From contig NZ_CCDM010000001.1 in NCBI RefSeq assembly GCF_000750635.1, positions 1,178,001-1,242,000 of the forward strand: a DNA stretch of 64,000 nucleotides, written 5' to 3'. Of this stretch, positions 1 to 7,639 are shown one piece after another. The notes beneath the pieces were generated by a model that worked only from the letters and a program-made list of their open reading frames with translations, was not told the DNA's origin and did not search any database. Source of the stretch: Oceanobacillus jeddahensis (lineage in GTDB: Bacteria; Bacillota; Bacilli; Bacillales; Amphibacillaceae). Position numbers and translations under genes: made by a program. Position 1 is the stretch's first letter. The number at the start of each line of letters is the position of its first letter.

Positions 1-161
1 GGCAACTTATTCAAAAAGAAGCCCAGGGAGAAGGAGCCCCATTTTCTTTACTATTTATGCATGCTGAAGACCAATTGATGAATACAGAAACAATTAAGTA
101 TTTGTCTAAGGAAATGTTTTTTATGTATAAAAAAATGCAAGAAGGTAATGGGGGAATGTAA
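1..161 (+). CDS. PTS lactose/cellobiose-family EIIA, 3' fragment cut by window edge
   Basis: Only the last 52 codons are present, with the first full codon at base 3. The protein would be the soluble EIIA phosphocarrier that accepts phosphate from HPr and passes it to EIIB for uptake of a beta-glucoside, chitobiose-like or lactose-like sugar. The visible part holds the family signature HAEDQLM, whose His is the phosphorylation site and whose Asp is the metal ligand in lactose-type EIIA, followed by the typical C-terminal helix ending MYKKMQEG. It is not the EIIA of the PTS at 5356-7345, which has its own complete copy, so a second related PTS lies to the left. A strong hairpin terminator follows at 421-466. 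Confidence 0.8.
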   Translation, partial: QLIQKEAQGEGAPFSLLFMHAEDQLMNTETIKYLSKEMFFMYKKMQEGNGGM

Positions 162-232
162 TCTCGTAATTTTTTGATAGTTGGAACTTCATTTGTTCTA
201 TTTCACACATTAGGAAAGTATAAAATTTTAGC

Positions 233-267
233 GACGGTTTTCGATGGGGCGAGTAACCGCAGCCCCA
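233..267 (-). repeat. 34-nt hairpin module, solitary copy
   Basis: Read on the minus strand this stretch contains GGGGC-TGCGGTTACTC-GCCCC followed by ATCGAAAA. It can fold as a 5-bp GGGGC/GCCCC stem. The same module occurs four more times inside the large repeat at 46733-47651. Here it stands alone between the PTS EIIA fragment and nagZ and is not preceded by the ACGTCCTG target found at the other copies. Apart from this module and the terminator at 421-466, nothing else was recognised in bases 162-577. Confidence 0.65.
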
Positions 268-420
268 AAGAAAAATGTCGACGTAGTAAAAATTTTTAGG
301 TATCAAGTATAAACGCAACTAAGGTAATCCTATGCCTTTCAGGCTTGGCTTGCCAAGTTTTCTTTATCGTATTACTTAAATTCTATACTTTAGACCTTTC
401 GTAAAAGATTTAAAATTAAA

Positions 421-466
421 AAGAAAAGTTGTGTCCCTATTAGACGGTCCACAGCTTTTCTTGTAT
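421..466 (+). terminator. Rho-independent terminator after PTS EIIA fragment
   Basis: The arms AAGAAAAGTTGTG (421-433) and CACAGCTTTTCTT (450-462) pair with one G-U, closing a 16-nt loop. The 3' side is T-rich. It separates the upstream PTS gene from nagZ. Confidence 0.65.
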
Positions 467-577
467 GAAATGTAATCTTTTATACTTTTAAATATAGAAG
501 AAAAAATAATCTGTAGTTAATTGAAAGGTTTTGTTTATTATTTTCTAAATGAATGTAATGAAAGAGGGGTTTTTGAT

Positions 578-2149
578 TTGAATAAAACTGTTGGGCAATT
601 GTTAGTAGTTGGATTAGAAGGGAAGCAGATCACTCCGGAGGTGAAAGAATTAATTAATACTTACCATGTAGGCGGTATTATTTTATTCAGTCGTAATATT
701 GGTACCCCTGCTGAGGTATTAAAATTGACTACGGATTTACAAAAAGAAGCAAAAAAAGCAGGTTATAGGTATCCACTTTTAATATGTGTGGATCAGGAAA
801 ATGGAATAGTTCGTCGTTTAGGTGAAGGTACAACAATATTTCCTGGAGCAATGGCTTTAGGGGCTACGGAAGATATTAATAATGCATATAATATAGGCTT
901 TGCCACAGGGAAAGAATTACTCAGTTTAGGAATCAATTGGAATTTAGCTCCTGTTTTAGATGTAAACAATAATCCTGAAAATCCAGTGATTGGTGTTCGT
1001 TCATTTGGTGAATCAGCTGAAAAAGTCGCACAATATGGAAGAAAGACAATGAAAGGAATGCAAGAAGCAGGTGTAATAACTACCTTGAAGCATTTTCCAG
1101 GACATGGGGACACGAACATGGACTCTCACCTTGATTTACCTATAATATCACATGATTTGCAAAGATTAGAAGAAGTAGAATTAAAGCCGTTTAAAGAGTG
1201 TATTGAAGCGGGAGCTGATACAGTTATGACAGCTCATATCTATTTCCCTGCCATTGAATCGACAGAAGGGTTACCTGCAACGTTATCTAAAAAAGTGATT
1301 ACTGATTTACTAAGAAAAAAGCTACTTTTTAATGGTGTGGTAACAACAGATTGTATGGAAATGGATGCTATTTCTAAAACAATTGGAACGGAAAAAGGAG
1401 CAGTTGCAGCTGTGAAAGCAGGAGCTGATTTTGTCATGATTTCCCATACTTTCGAACGTCAAAAAGGTGCGATAAAGGAAATTATCAAAGCGATAGATTC
1501 TGATGAGATAGACATTAATTATATATTAGAAGCTAATGAAAGAATTGAAAATTTAAAGAGAAAGTATCTTGACTGGGATAAAATAAACTTCGATGACATA
1601 AGGGTTCCAGCAAATGTAGGCAGTAATGAGCATAAAGGAATTGCAACTGAAGTCTATCAAAATAGTACAACCATTGTTAAAAATAGCGGTCTCCTCCCAT
1701 TAGATACAAATAGTAAAGTACTAGTTATTTTCCCTGAGAGTAGTGTAATGGTACGGATAGAGGATGAAAGCAGCACGAAATTTAATTTAGGAGAAGCGAT
1801 TCTTCAGTTTCACCCATTTGCGGCTGTAGAACAAATAGACAACATGATATCGACTGACAAAATAAATGAAATTGCCAGCAAAGCAAAACAATATGATTCC
1901 ATTATTATAGGGACTTTAAATATATCAGCAGAAAGTAGTCAATTAAAGCTTATAAAAAAACTGATGGAAATTAATGATTCTGTCATTGTCGTAGCGATGA
2001 GAAGTCCTTATGCTTTAGCGTATTTTCCAGGAGTACCTGTATATATTAGTACGTATGAATTCACTCCTCCCGCTTTAAAAATTGCTGCAGGTGCTATTTT
2101 TGGAAAAAAAGAAGCGAACGGGAAATTACCAATTACAATTCAGAATTAG
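578..2149 (+). CDS. nagZ: Beta-N-acetylglucosaminidase NagZ, glycoside hydrolase family 3
   Basis: Likely removes terminal beta-linked GlcNAc from muropeptide sugars (GlcNAc-MurNAc) during wall turnover. The GH3 barrel carries DQENG (residues 72-76 from this start), KHFPGHGDT (171-179, the Asp-His dyad loop of NagZ enzymes) and the nucleophile Asp in TTDCMEMDA (about 258). A GH3 C-terminal domain follows, giving 523 residues. The frame is open from a TTG at 521, but the TTG at 578 has an AAAGAGGGG site 8 nt upstream and begins right at the conserved domain, so it is preferred. No signal peptide is visible, which suggests a cytoplasmic enzyme, unlike the exported B. subtilis NagZ. It is followed after 70 nt by a beta-lactamase-fold hydrolase, the same pairing as in the B. 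subtilis mur-nag region. Confidence 0.87.
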   Translation: MNKTVGQLLVVGLEGKQITPEVKELINTYHVGGIILFSRNIGTPAEVLKLTTDLQKEAKKAGYRYPLLICVDQENGIVRRLGEGTTIFPGAMALGATEDINNAYNIGFATGKELLSLGINWNLAPVLDVNNNPENPVIGVRSFGESAEKVAQYGRKTMKGMQEAGVITTLKHFPGHGDTNMDSHLDLPIISHDLQRLEEVELKPFKECIEAGADTVMTAHIYFPAIESTEGLPATLSKKVITDLLRKKLLFNGVVTTDCMEMDAISKTIGTEKGAVAAVKAGADFVMISHTFERQKGAIKEIIKAIDSDEIDINYILEANERIENLKRKYLDWDKINFDDIRVPANVGSNEHKGIATEVYQNSTTIVKNSGLLPLDTNSKVLVIFPESSVMVRIEDESSTKFNLGEAILQFHPFAAVEQIDNMISTDKINEIASKAKQYDSIIIGTLNISAESSQLKLIKKLMEINDSVIVVAMRSPYALAYFPGVPVYISTYEFTPPALKIAAGAIFGKKEANGKLPITIQN

Positions 2150-2219
2150 TAATCGTATTTACAAAGAATAATGTAAAAATAAAAAAAAGAATTTATATTT
2201 TTTAGAGGAGGGCGTGAAA

Positions 2220-3269
2220 GTGAAACAACAAGTGCTGCAGTTATTAGAAAAAGAAATTAGCTTAAACCATTTACCCGGAGCAGTTGTTCAAGTGATGCAT
2301 AAAGATGAAATTATTTTGAGAGAAGCAGTTGGTTCTCGTTATAATTATAACGAGAAAAAAGCGCCAATGATGTTAGATACGGTGTTTGATTTAGCATCAT
2401 TAACAAAAGTGGTGGCAACATTGCCTGCTGTTTTAAAACTAATAGATGAAGGTGAGATTAGACTTGACGACCCTGTAAGCTTCTTTTTGCCTTCCTTTGC
2501 TGCTAATGGTAAAGAAGAAGTAAAGTTAAGGCATTTATTAACACATACATCAGGATTACCAGCACATCGTGAGTATTATAAAGAAGAACTTACCAAAGAT
2601 AGTATTATAAATGAAATAGAGCAAGAAGAACTTATTGGCCCCCTTGGTGCAAACGTTGTTTATAGTGATTTAGGGTTTATCTTACTCTACCATATTATTG
2701 AGAAAGTGACGGATCAACTGTTTAATCAATTTTTATCAGAACAATTTTATAAACCACTAGGAATGACAGAAACAGGTTTTTGTCCAACATTTAACAGAGA
2801 ACGTTATGCGACAACGGAATATAGTGAGAAATTAAATGATTACAAGTTTGGTATCGTACATGATGATAATGCTGAATCCATGGGTGGAATGAGCGGACAT
2901 GCAGGGTTGTTTTCCACAATTGAGGATTTAACACGTTTCACGCAAATGATTGAAAATGAAGGAATTTACAATGGGAAACGATTCTTAACTTCAGCTGCCT
3001 TGAAGTTAGCAAGATCCAATTTCACTGAGTCTAGTGAAGACCATCGTGGATTAGGATGGATGCGTAAAAGTCCGACCTTTGCTTCATGTGGAGATTACTT
3101 TTCGAATGAATCGTATGGTCATACCGGCTTTACTGGTACAAGTATCTGGTTTGACCCCTCTATTCATCTAAATGTCATTCTTTTAACAAACCGCGTACAC
3201 TTTGGTAGGAACCCTCATATTATTCGATTAAGACCTCGATTGCATAATATTATCAGAAGCTATTTTTAG
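2220..3269 (+). CDS. Serine hydrolase, class C beta-lactamase/DD-peptidase fold
   Basis: A penicillin-binding-protein-like serine hydrolase with nucleophile motif SLTK (S60-K63), second motif YSD (about 148-150) and a C-terminal HTG triad (HTGFTGT). This set matches B. subtilis YbbE-type and EstB/AmpC-like proteins. The substrate is probably a peptide or ester on wall fragments, inferred only from the nagZ neighbour. Starts at 2214 and 2220 (both GTG) are possible. The GAGGAGGG site at 2205-2212 fits 2220 (7-nt spacing). No signal peptide is evident, so it may act in the cytoplasm on imported muropeptides. Alternative reading: a generic esterase. Confidence 0.75.
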   Translation: MKQQVLQLLEKEISLNHLPGAVVQVMHKDEIILREAVGSRYNYNEKKAPMMLDTVFDLASLTKVVATLPAVLKLIDEGEIRLDDPVSFFLPSFAANGKEEVKLRHLLTHTSGLPAHREYYKEELTKDSIINEIEQEELIGPLGANVVYSDLGFILLYHIIEKVTDQLFNQFLSEQFYKPLGMTETGFCPTFNRERYATTEYSEKLNDYKFGIVHDDNAESMGGMSGHAGLFSTIEDLTRFTQMIENEGIYNGKRFLTSAALKLARSNFTESSEDHRGLGWMRKSPTFASCGDYFSNESYGHTGFTGTSIWFDPSIHLNVILLTNRVHFGRNPHIIRLRPRLHNIIRSYF

Positions 3270-3673
3270 AAAGTTTGTTTAGGATCCCTATTTCCTTGTA
3301 GGATCCTGATTATGGCTAGGAAAGGGCGAGTTTTGCTAAGTTAGTTCTATTGATCTGTGAATGGCTTTATCCCATAAATATATATTTTTAATATATTTGG
3401 TAAAGTACCCTCATGAATTAAATATAAAAGTTACTGACAACTTACAAACAATAATTGGAGCAGGATTTCTGGAATGAACAAAGTTTTGAGAGTCAAGATT
3501 TCTAACAAGGAGGGCAAATAATAACGTAAGATTGGCATATAGGGCTAAAAAGAAGTTATAGATAAATTAAAAATTTAAAGCTAAAGCAACTGTTTAAGTA
3601 AGTAAAAAGATTTATAATCAAAATAAAATAAGCATCATTTGAAAATACGAAACTAAATACAAAAAGGATTGAT
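3270..3673. other. 404-nt intergenic region before RpiR regulator
   Basis: No gene was recognised. A short inverted pair AGGATCC...GGATCCT (about 3281-3307) follows the hydrolase gene but lacks a T-run, so it is a weak terminator candidate. A TATAAT box (3613-3618) with no good -35 lies upstream of the regulator. An SD-like AAGGAGGG near 3508 has no start codon after it, which may be a relic. Confidence 0.4.
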
Positions 3674-4579
3674 ATGATGGTTTATATGACGGGTGGATTA
3701 ATGCGAATTAATGAAATGCTTCCTAATTTATCACCTTCTGGAAAGAAAATAGCAATGTATATTTTAGAGAATCCACAAGAAATTATTTCACTAACTGCAA
3801 ATGAACTCGGAAAAAGAAGCTCAACAAGTGGAGCAGCTGTAATTCGATTATGTAAATCATTAAATTTAAAAGGCTTCCATGAATTAAAGATAAGAGTGGC
3901 AGGCGATTTACAGAAAACAACTCAAGCAGGAGTTCAGGATATTGAACCAAACGAAGCTACCGTGTCAATCATCGAGAAAATGACAAATAATAGTATTCAA
4001 ACGATTAGGGAAACAGCGGAATTAATACGTGTGGATGAACTTGAATGGGCTGTCCGTTTGTTAGAAAAAGCACGCAGAATACATTTTATAGGAGTAGGAG
4101 CATCAAGTATTATTGCACAGGATGCTGAACAGAAATTTTTAAGAATTAATAAAACTGCATATGCTTTTGAAGATATGCACTTGGCTACAACGCTTGTTGC
4201 GAATGCGGAGAAAGACGATGTAGTAGTAGGTATATCTTTTTCCGGAGAGACAGAAGAGGTAGCAAATATTTTGCAACTTGCTCGTGAAAATGGTGCGGCT
4301 ACAATTAGTTTAACAAAATATGGGAAATGGCCAGTTACAGAGCAGGCGGATATTAATTTATATACATCTGCGACAAGAGAACCAACGTTTAGGAGTGGCG
4401 CTATGTCATCCAGAATGTCCCAACTCCAAGTGATTGATATTTTGTTTATGTGTGTGGCATCGTTAGAGTATGAGAAATCCATTAAACATCTAGCAGTAAC
4501 AAGAGATGCAATTGAGTCTTTGAAGTTAAACATGAATAAAAATAGTACAGCTAAAAAGGCAGAAGAATCTGAATCATGA
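3674..4579 (+). CDS. RpiR/MurR-family transcriptional regulator (HTH + SIS)
   Basis: The N-terminal RpiR helix-turn-helix (residues about 1-80, with SLTANELGKRSSTSGAAVIRLCKSLNLKGF) is followed by a sugar-phosphate-binding SIS domain (about 125-265, with IGVGASSIIAQDAEQKFLRI and VVGISFSGETEE). Such regulators sense amino-sugar phosphates, for example MurNAc-6-P for MurR. The TGGL just before the HTH resembles Bacillus MurR starts, supporting a start at 3674-3686. It lies between nagZ/hydrolase and the PTS-mupG operon and is the obvious regulator of both. The best candidate operator is the palindrome repeated at 5263 and 6013. Confidence 0.85.
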   Translation: MMVYMTGGLMRINEMLPNLSPSGKKIAMYILENPQEIISLTANELGKRSSTSGAAVIRLCKSLNLKGFHELKIRVAGDLQKTTQAGVQDIEPNEATVSIIEKMTNNSIQTIRETAELIRVDELEWAVRLLEKARRIHFIGVGASSIIAQDAEQKFLRINKTAYAFEDMHLATTLVANAEKDDVVVGISFSGETEEVANILQLARENGAATISLTKYGKWPVTEQADINLYTSATREPTFRSGAMSSRMSQLQVIDILFMCVASLEYEKSIKHLAVTRDAIESLKLNMNKNSTAKKAEESES

Positions 4580-5252
4580 TAGAGAAATGAGTTTACTTTG
4601 AAAGAAGAGGAAAGGATGAAGCATGTTCTAATACTCGATAAGCGAGGAGCAAGAAAGACAGCTGTTGTTGTGAATAAGAGAAGTCAACATAATTGTAGAA
4701 GCAGTTGTTAGATATCCAAAAATAAACACTATAGATGGTGTTCATTTTTTAAAGTGATTTTTATGTAGAAAAGAAATGAGAAAATGTTTGGCCAGCTTGA
4801 CTATATGTGTTTGTTAGTATCTCTAAAGCTGGTCAACCAAGTATTGAGCAAAAAGTGTTGTCATGTTCATAAAAAGTAATGTCTTTTGTAGAATTTATAA
4901 CAATGGATAATAATGTATTTATTGCTCTTTATTCTAGTATGATTAGGGATCTTGACGATGGATGATCCTTTTTTTGGAAAATATATATGATTTTAGAAAT
5001 GGGATTAATACTATAATTTAACTTTAGAAAAATAAGGAGTATCTAAGATAATCTGGGGTACGTAGTTATTTACTTTGCGAATACCACTGAGAAACAGGTG
5101 TTTTCAAGGAATTCTATTTATAAGAAATTATAATTAAGAATAGAAGCTCCTATAAAATCTCTTATTTTAAAAACCCTTACATAACAATGATAACAGTTTA
5201 TAAATGAATATTTATCCTCAAAATAATTTATTTTTAGTCCAATATATTTAAA
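4580..5252. other. Long AT-rich intergenic region, possible gene relic
   Basis: No intact gene was recognised. A short ATG frame at 4616-4711 and a +1 frame running to 4757 could be a frameshifted relic, but neither piece resembles a known family. Inverted repeats are visible: TTGGCCAGCTT (4788-4798) against AAGCTGGTCAA (4826-4836), one mismatch, 27-nt loop; and GGATC...GATCC at 4947-4968 followed by seven Ts. Confidence 0.35.
4947..4975 (+). terminator. Possible terminator in the gap after RpiR
   Basis: A short GGATC/GATCC stem with a 12-nt loop is followed directly by TTTTTTT. The stem is only 5 bp, so the call is tentative. It could end transcription from the regulator before the PTS promoter. 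Confidence 0.4.
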
Positions 5253-5262
5253 ATGCTTTCAT

Positions 5263-5278
5263 ACATTATAACGTTATT
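5263..5278. promoter_or_regulatory. Operator candidate 1 of PTS-mupG operon
   Basis: The 16-mer ACATTATAACGTTATT contains the perfect palindrome ATAACGTTAT. It overlaps the first bases of the predicted -35 box at 5277. The identical 16-mer recurs at 6013-6028. The neighbouring RpiR regulator is the likely binder, by inference. Confidence 0.55.
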
Positions 5279-5305
5279 TACTTTAATAGATTTGTGTGAT
5301 ATATT
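5277..5305 (+). promoter_or_regulatory. SigA-type promoter of PTS-mupG operon
   Basis: TTTACT (5277-5282), a 17-nt spacer and TATATT (5300-5305). The start of transcription should fall near 5312, between the operator candidate upstream and the cre-like site downstream. Confidence 0.55.
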
Positions 5306-5321
5306 TTTCACTAAGATTCAA

Positions 5322-5335
5322 AGAATCCGCTTTCA
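5322..5335 (-). promoter_or_regulatory. cre-like CcpA site
   Basis: On the minus strand this reads TGAAAGCGGATTCT, close to the cre consensus TGWAANCGNTWNCA with the final base deviating. Its position after the predicted start site suits roadblock-type catabolite repression of the PTS operon. Confidence 0.5.
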
Positions 5336-5355
5336 AAAAATAGGAGGTAAATTTT

Positions 5356-5673
5356 ATGAATATTTTATTATGTTGTTCAGCAGGAATGTCCACAAGTCTA
5401 TTGGTTACAAAAATGCAGAAAGCTGCAGAAGATCAAGGTAAAGAAGCTACAATTAATGCTGTATCAGCTTCGGAAGTACGTAATTATGTGGAAGAGGCTG
5501 ATGTTATTTTACTTGGACCACAAATTCGCTATATGCTCCAAGACATGAAAAAATTAGGAGAAGAGTATCATATTCCAGTTGCTACGATTGATCAAAGAGA
5601 TTATGGCATGGTTAATGGAAGTGCAGTATTAAATCAAGCTCAAAAGTTAATTGATGAGGGTGCTGTATCATGA
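5356..5673 (+). CDS. PTS EIIB, lactose/cellobiose/chitobiose family
   Basis: A soluble 105-residue EIIB that carries phosphate on the Cys of the N-terminal loop (LLCCSAGMSTSLL, Cys7) from EIIA to the sugar bound by EIIC. Length and fold pattern are typical of CelA/ChbB proteins. TAGGAGG lies 7-8 nt before the ATG. Its stop overlaps the start of the EIIA gene by 4 nt (ATGA), so the two are translationally coupled. Operon with EIIA, EIIC, a small membrane protein and MupG. The transported sugar is inferred from MupG and NagZ to be a GlcNAc/MurNAc disaccharide or MurNAc-type sugar. Confidence 0.88.
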   Translation: MNILLCCSAGMSTSLLVTKMQKAAEDQGKEATINAVSASEVRNYVEEADVILLGPQIRYMLQDMKKLGEEYHIPVATIDQRDYGMVNGSAVLNQAQKLIDEGAVS

Positions 5674-5981
5674 CAAAAGAAGAACTTTATGAACAGTCTT
5701 TTATGTTAATTACACACAGTGGCAATGCTCGCAGCTGTGCAATGGAAGCGATTCAATCTATTAAACAAAAAAAACAGGATGAATGTGAAGCAAAGCTTAA
5801 AGAAGCAGATGAAGAATTTGTGAAAGCGCATCGTATCCAAACAGAATTGATTCAAAAAGAAGCTAGTGGAGAAACATTTGAGATTCCAATTGTTTTTATT
5901 CATGCACAGGATCACTTAATGAATGCCATGACAACAGTTGAACTTGCAAAAGAAATTATTGATTTACACAAAGTGAAGTAA
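5670..5981 (+). CDS. PTS EIIA, lactose/cellobiose family
   Basis: A 103-residue all-helical EIIA that passes phosphate from HPr to the preceding EIIB. The active His78 and metal-binding Asp81 are in IHAQDHLM, with the same numbering as classic lactose EIIA. The N-terminal HSGNARSCAMEA and the AHRIQTEL helix are also typical. The start overlaps the EIIB stop. A 68-nt gap containing a copy of the operator-like 16-mer separates it from EIIC, which is unusual inside an operon. Confidence 0.88.
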   Translation: MTKEELYEQSFMLITHSGNARSCAMEAIQSIKQKKQDECEAKLKEADEEFVKAHRIQTELIQKEASGETFEIPIVFIHAQDHLMNAMTTVELAKEIIDLHKVK

Positions 5982-6012
5982 GTCCACAGGAAAAGTATTT
6001 TTTTAGTTGTAA

Positions 6013-6028
6013 ACATTATAACGTTATT
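6013..6028. promoter_or_regulatory. Operator candidate 2, internal to PTS operon
   Basis: An exact second copy of ACATTATAACGTTATT, placed between EIIA and the ribosome binding site of EIIC. Two identical 16-mers 750 bp apart in an otherwise unrelated context argue for a regulator site, either for repression by looping or for an internal promoter. Confidence 0.5.
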
Positions 6029-6049
6029 ATGTTAGGTGGTTGGTTATCG

Positions 6050-7345
6050 ATGAATAAATTTATGGGTTTCCTTGAAGAAAAAGTTTTACCTACAACACAT
6101 AAGATTGCTTCACAAAGACATTTACTTGCAATTCGTAATGGAGTGCTTTCTACGCTTCCCCTGACTATTATCGGTTCTTTCTTTGTAATATTACTGAACT
6201 TCCCGATTGAAGGGTATGCAGATTTTATTGCGCCTTATCGCGACGTATTAGATATTCCATTTCGTTTCACAGTAGGAGCTATGGGGCTATATGCAAGTTT
6301 TGGAGTAGCTTATGCGTTGGCAGGACATTATAAGGTCGATCAGCTCAGTGCAGGTTTGCTTGCAGTATTGGCTTTTCTACTTACATCAGTTGTCCCAGTA
6401 AATGTGACAGAAAGTGTTGATGGTGTTATTGAAGCAGGACGCTGGCTAGATATTAGCTCATTAAGTGCACAATCCTTATTTGGAGGTATCGTTACGTCTC
6501 TTTTAACTGTAGAGATATTTCGCTTTTTTATTCAACGTGATATTAAGATTAAGCTTCCAGATACGGTTCCGCCAATGGTCGCGAATTCCTTTTCAGCACT
6601 TATTCCAGCGTTAGTGATTATCGTACTTTTCTGGTTTGTCCGTCACATATTAAATTTCGATATTAATTCTGTTATTACTTGGGCTGTCACACCGCTGAAA
6701 GATTTGCTTGTTGGTAATAGTTTAATAGGTGGAATGTTAACGGTATTCTTGATTGTTTTCTTTTGGACATTAGGTATTCATGGACCTGCCATTCTTGGTC
6801 CAGTAATTCGTCCAATGTGGGATGCAGCGATTTTAGAAAATATGGATACATTTGCAGCTACAGGAGATGCAGCTAATCTTCCTACATTATTTACAGAGCA
6901 ATTTATTCAATGGTTTGTCTGGATTGGAGGAGCTGGTTCGACACTGGCATTAGTTGTACTGTTTATGTTTTCCAAGGCAAAGTATTTAAAGGAATTGGGA
7001 AAGCTATCATTTATACCAGGTCTTTTCAATATTAATGAACCAATTATCTTTGGGGCGCCAATTGTAATGAATCCATTGCTTGCGATTCCGTTTATTATAG
7101 CCCCACTAGTCAATACAGTGATTGCTTATTTATTCTTTACATTTAACTTGATCCCTATGATGATGGCAAAACTTCCATTTACCGTGCCATCTCCTATCGC
7201 AGCGATTATCAGTGCAGACTGGTCTATAACTGCTGGTATATTAGTTCTTATTAACTTTACCGTAGCAATACTTATTTACTATCCATTCTTTAAAATGTTT
7301 GAAAAGCAACAGCTTCAAACGGAGGAAGAATCTCAAAATGCATAA
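6050..7345 (+). CDS. PTS EIIC, cellobiose/chitobiose-type sugar permease
   Basis: A polytopic membrane component of about 431 residues and roughly ten hydrophobic segments that moves the sugar and presents it to EIIB. The N-terminus MNKFMGFLEEKVLPTTHKIASQRHL and the later GLFNINEPIIFGAPIVMNP are hallmarks of the lactose/cellobiose EIIC family. The frame is open from 6029, but the ATG at 6050 matches family N-termini and follows AGGTGG. Members transport chitobiose, cellobiose and related disaccharides. The mupG neighbour suggests that the cargo contains MurNAc, which is inference. Confidence 0.87.
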   Translation: MNKFMGFLEEKVLPTTHKIASQRHLLAIRNGVLSTLPLTIIGSFFVILLNFPIEGYADFIAPYRDVLDIPFRFTVGAMGLYASFGVAYALAGHYKVDQLSAGLLAVLAFLLTSVVPVNVTESVDGVIEAGRWLDISSLSAQSLFGGIVTSLLTVEIFRFFIQRDIKIKLPDTVPPMVANSFSALIPALVIIVLFWFVRHILNFDINSVITWAVTPLKDLLVGNSLIGGMLTVFLIVFFWTLGIHGPAILGPVIRPMWDAAILENMDTFAATGDAANLPTLFTEQFIQWFVWIGGAGSTLALVVLFMFSKAKYLKELGKLSFIPGLFNINEPIIFGAPIVMNPLLAIPFIIAPLVNTVIAYLFFTFNLIPMMMAKLPFTVPSPIAAIISADWSITAGILVLINFTVAILIYYPFFKMFEKQQLQTEEESQNA

Positions 7346-7360
7346 AAAGGGGTGCTATCT

Positions 7361-7636
7361 TTGCTAGAAATTATTTTTGCAGCAGTAGCTTTCGTTGGTT
7401 CTCTAATTTATTTTAATAAAAAGTCATTACAGATTTCCGTTTGGAGAGCAATGGGGATTTCTATCCTGATTATTCTTGCAGCTATTGCGTTATTTGTTCT
7501 CACAGGTAGCCGTTTTATGAGCATTATCATTGTGCCGACAATTATATGCTCTGTCTATGTATCTACACTTTATAGAGAAATGTTGATACGTATACATGAG
7601 CGTCAACAGAAACTATTAAAACAAAGAGAGGGGTAA
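7361..7636 (+). CDS. Small membrane protein in PTS-mupG operon, unknown function
   Basis: About 91 residues with two or three hydrophobic stretches (a segment at the N-terminus, then ILIILAAIALFVL and a third at IIVPTIICSVYVSTLY) and a basic, Gln-rich C-terminal tail. I do not recognise a family. A GTG at 7352 is also open, but AAGGGG at 7347-7352 fits the TTG at 7361. It is tightly packed (15 nt after EIIC, 3 nt before mupG), so it is translated with the PTS and may be a transporter accessory. Confidence 0.6.
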   Translation: MLEIIFAAVAFVGSLIYFNKKSLQISVWRAMGISILIILAAIALFVLTGSRFMSIIIVPTIICSVYVSTLYREMLIRIHERQQKLLKQREG

Positions 7637-7639
7637 GAT

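Noticed and set aside
121-318. 65-codon minus-strand frame at the window start
   Set aside because: Overlaps the EIIA 3' end and the repeat module; no recognisable protein.
3997-4533. 178-codon frame antisense to the RpiR gene
   Set aside because: Entirely opposite a well-supported regulator; typical antisense shadow.
5253-5441. 62-codon frame across the PTS promoter and EIIB start
   Set aside because: Overlaps promoter, operator and the clear EIIB gene in another frame; no SD.
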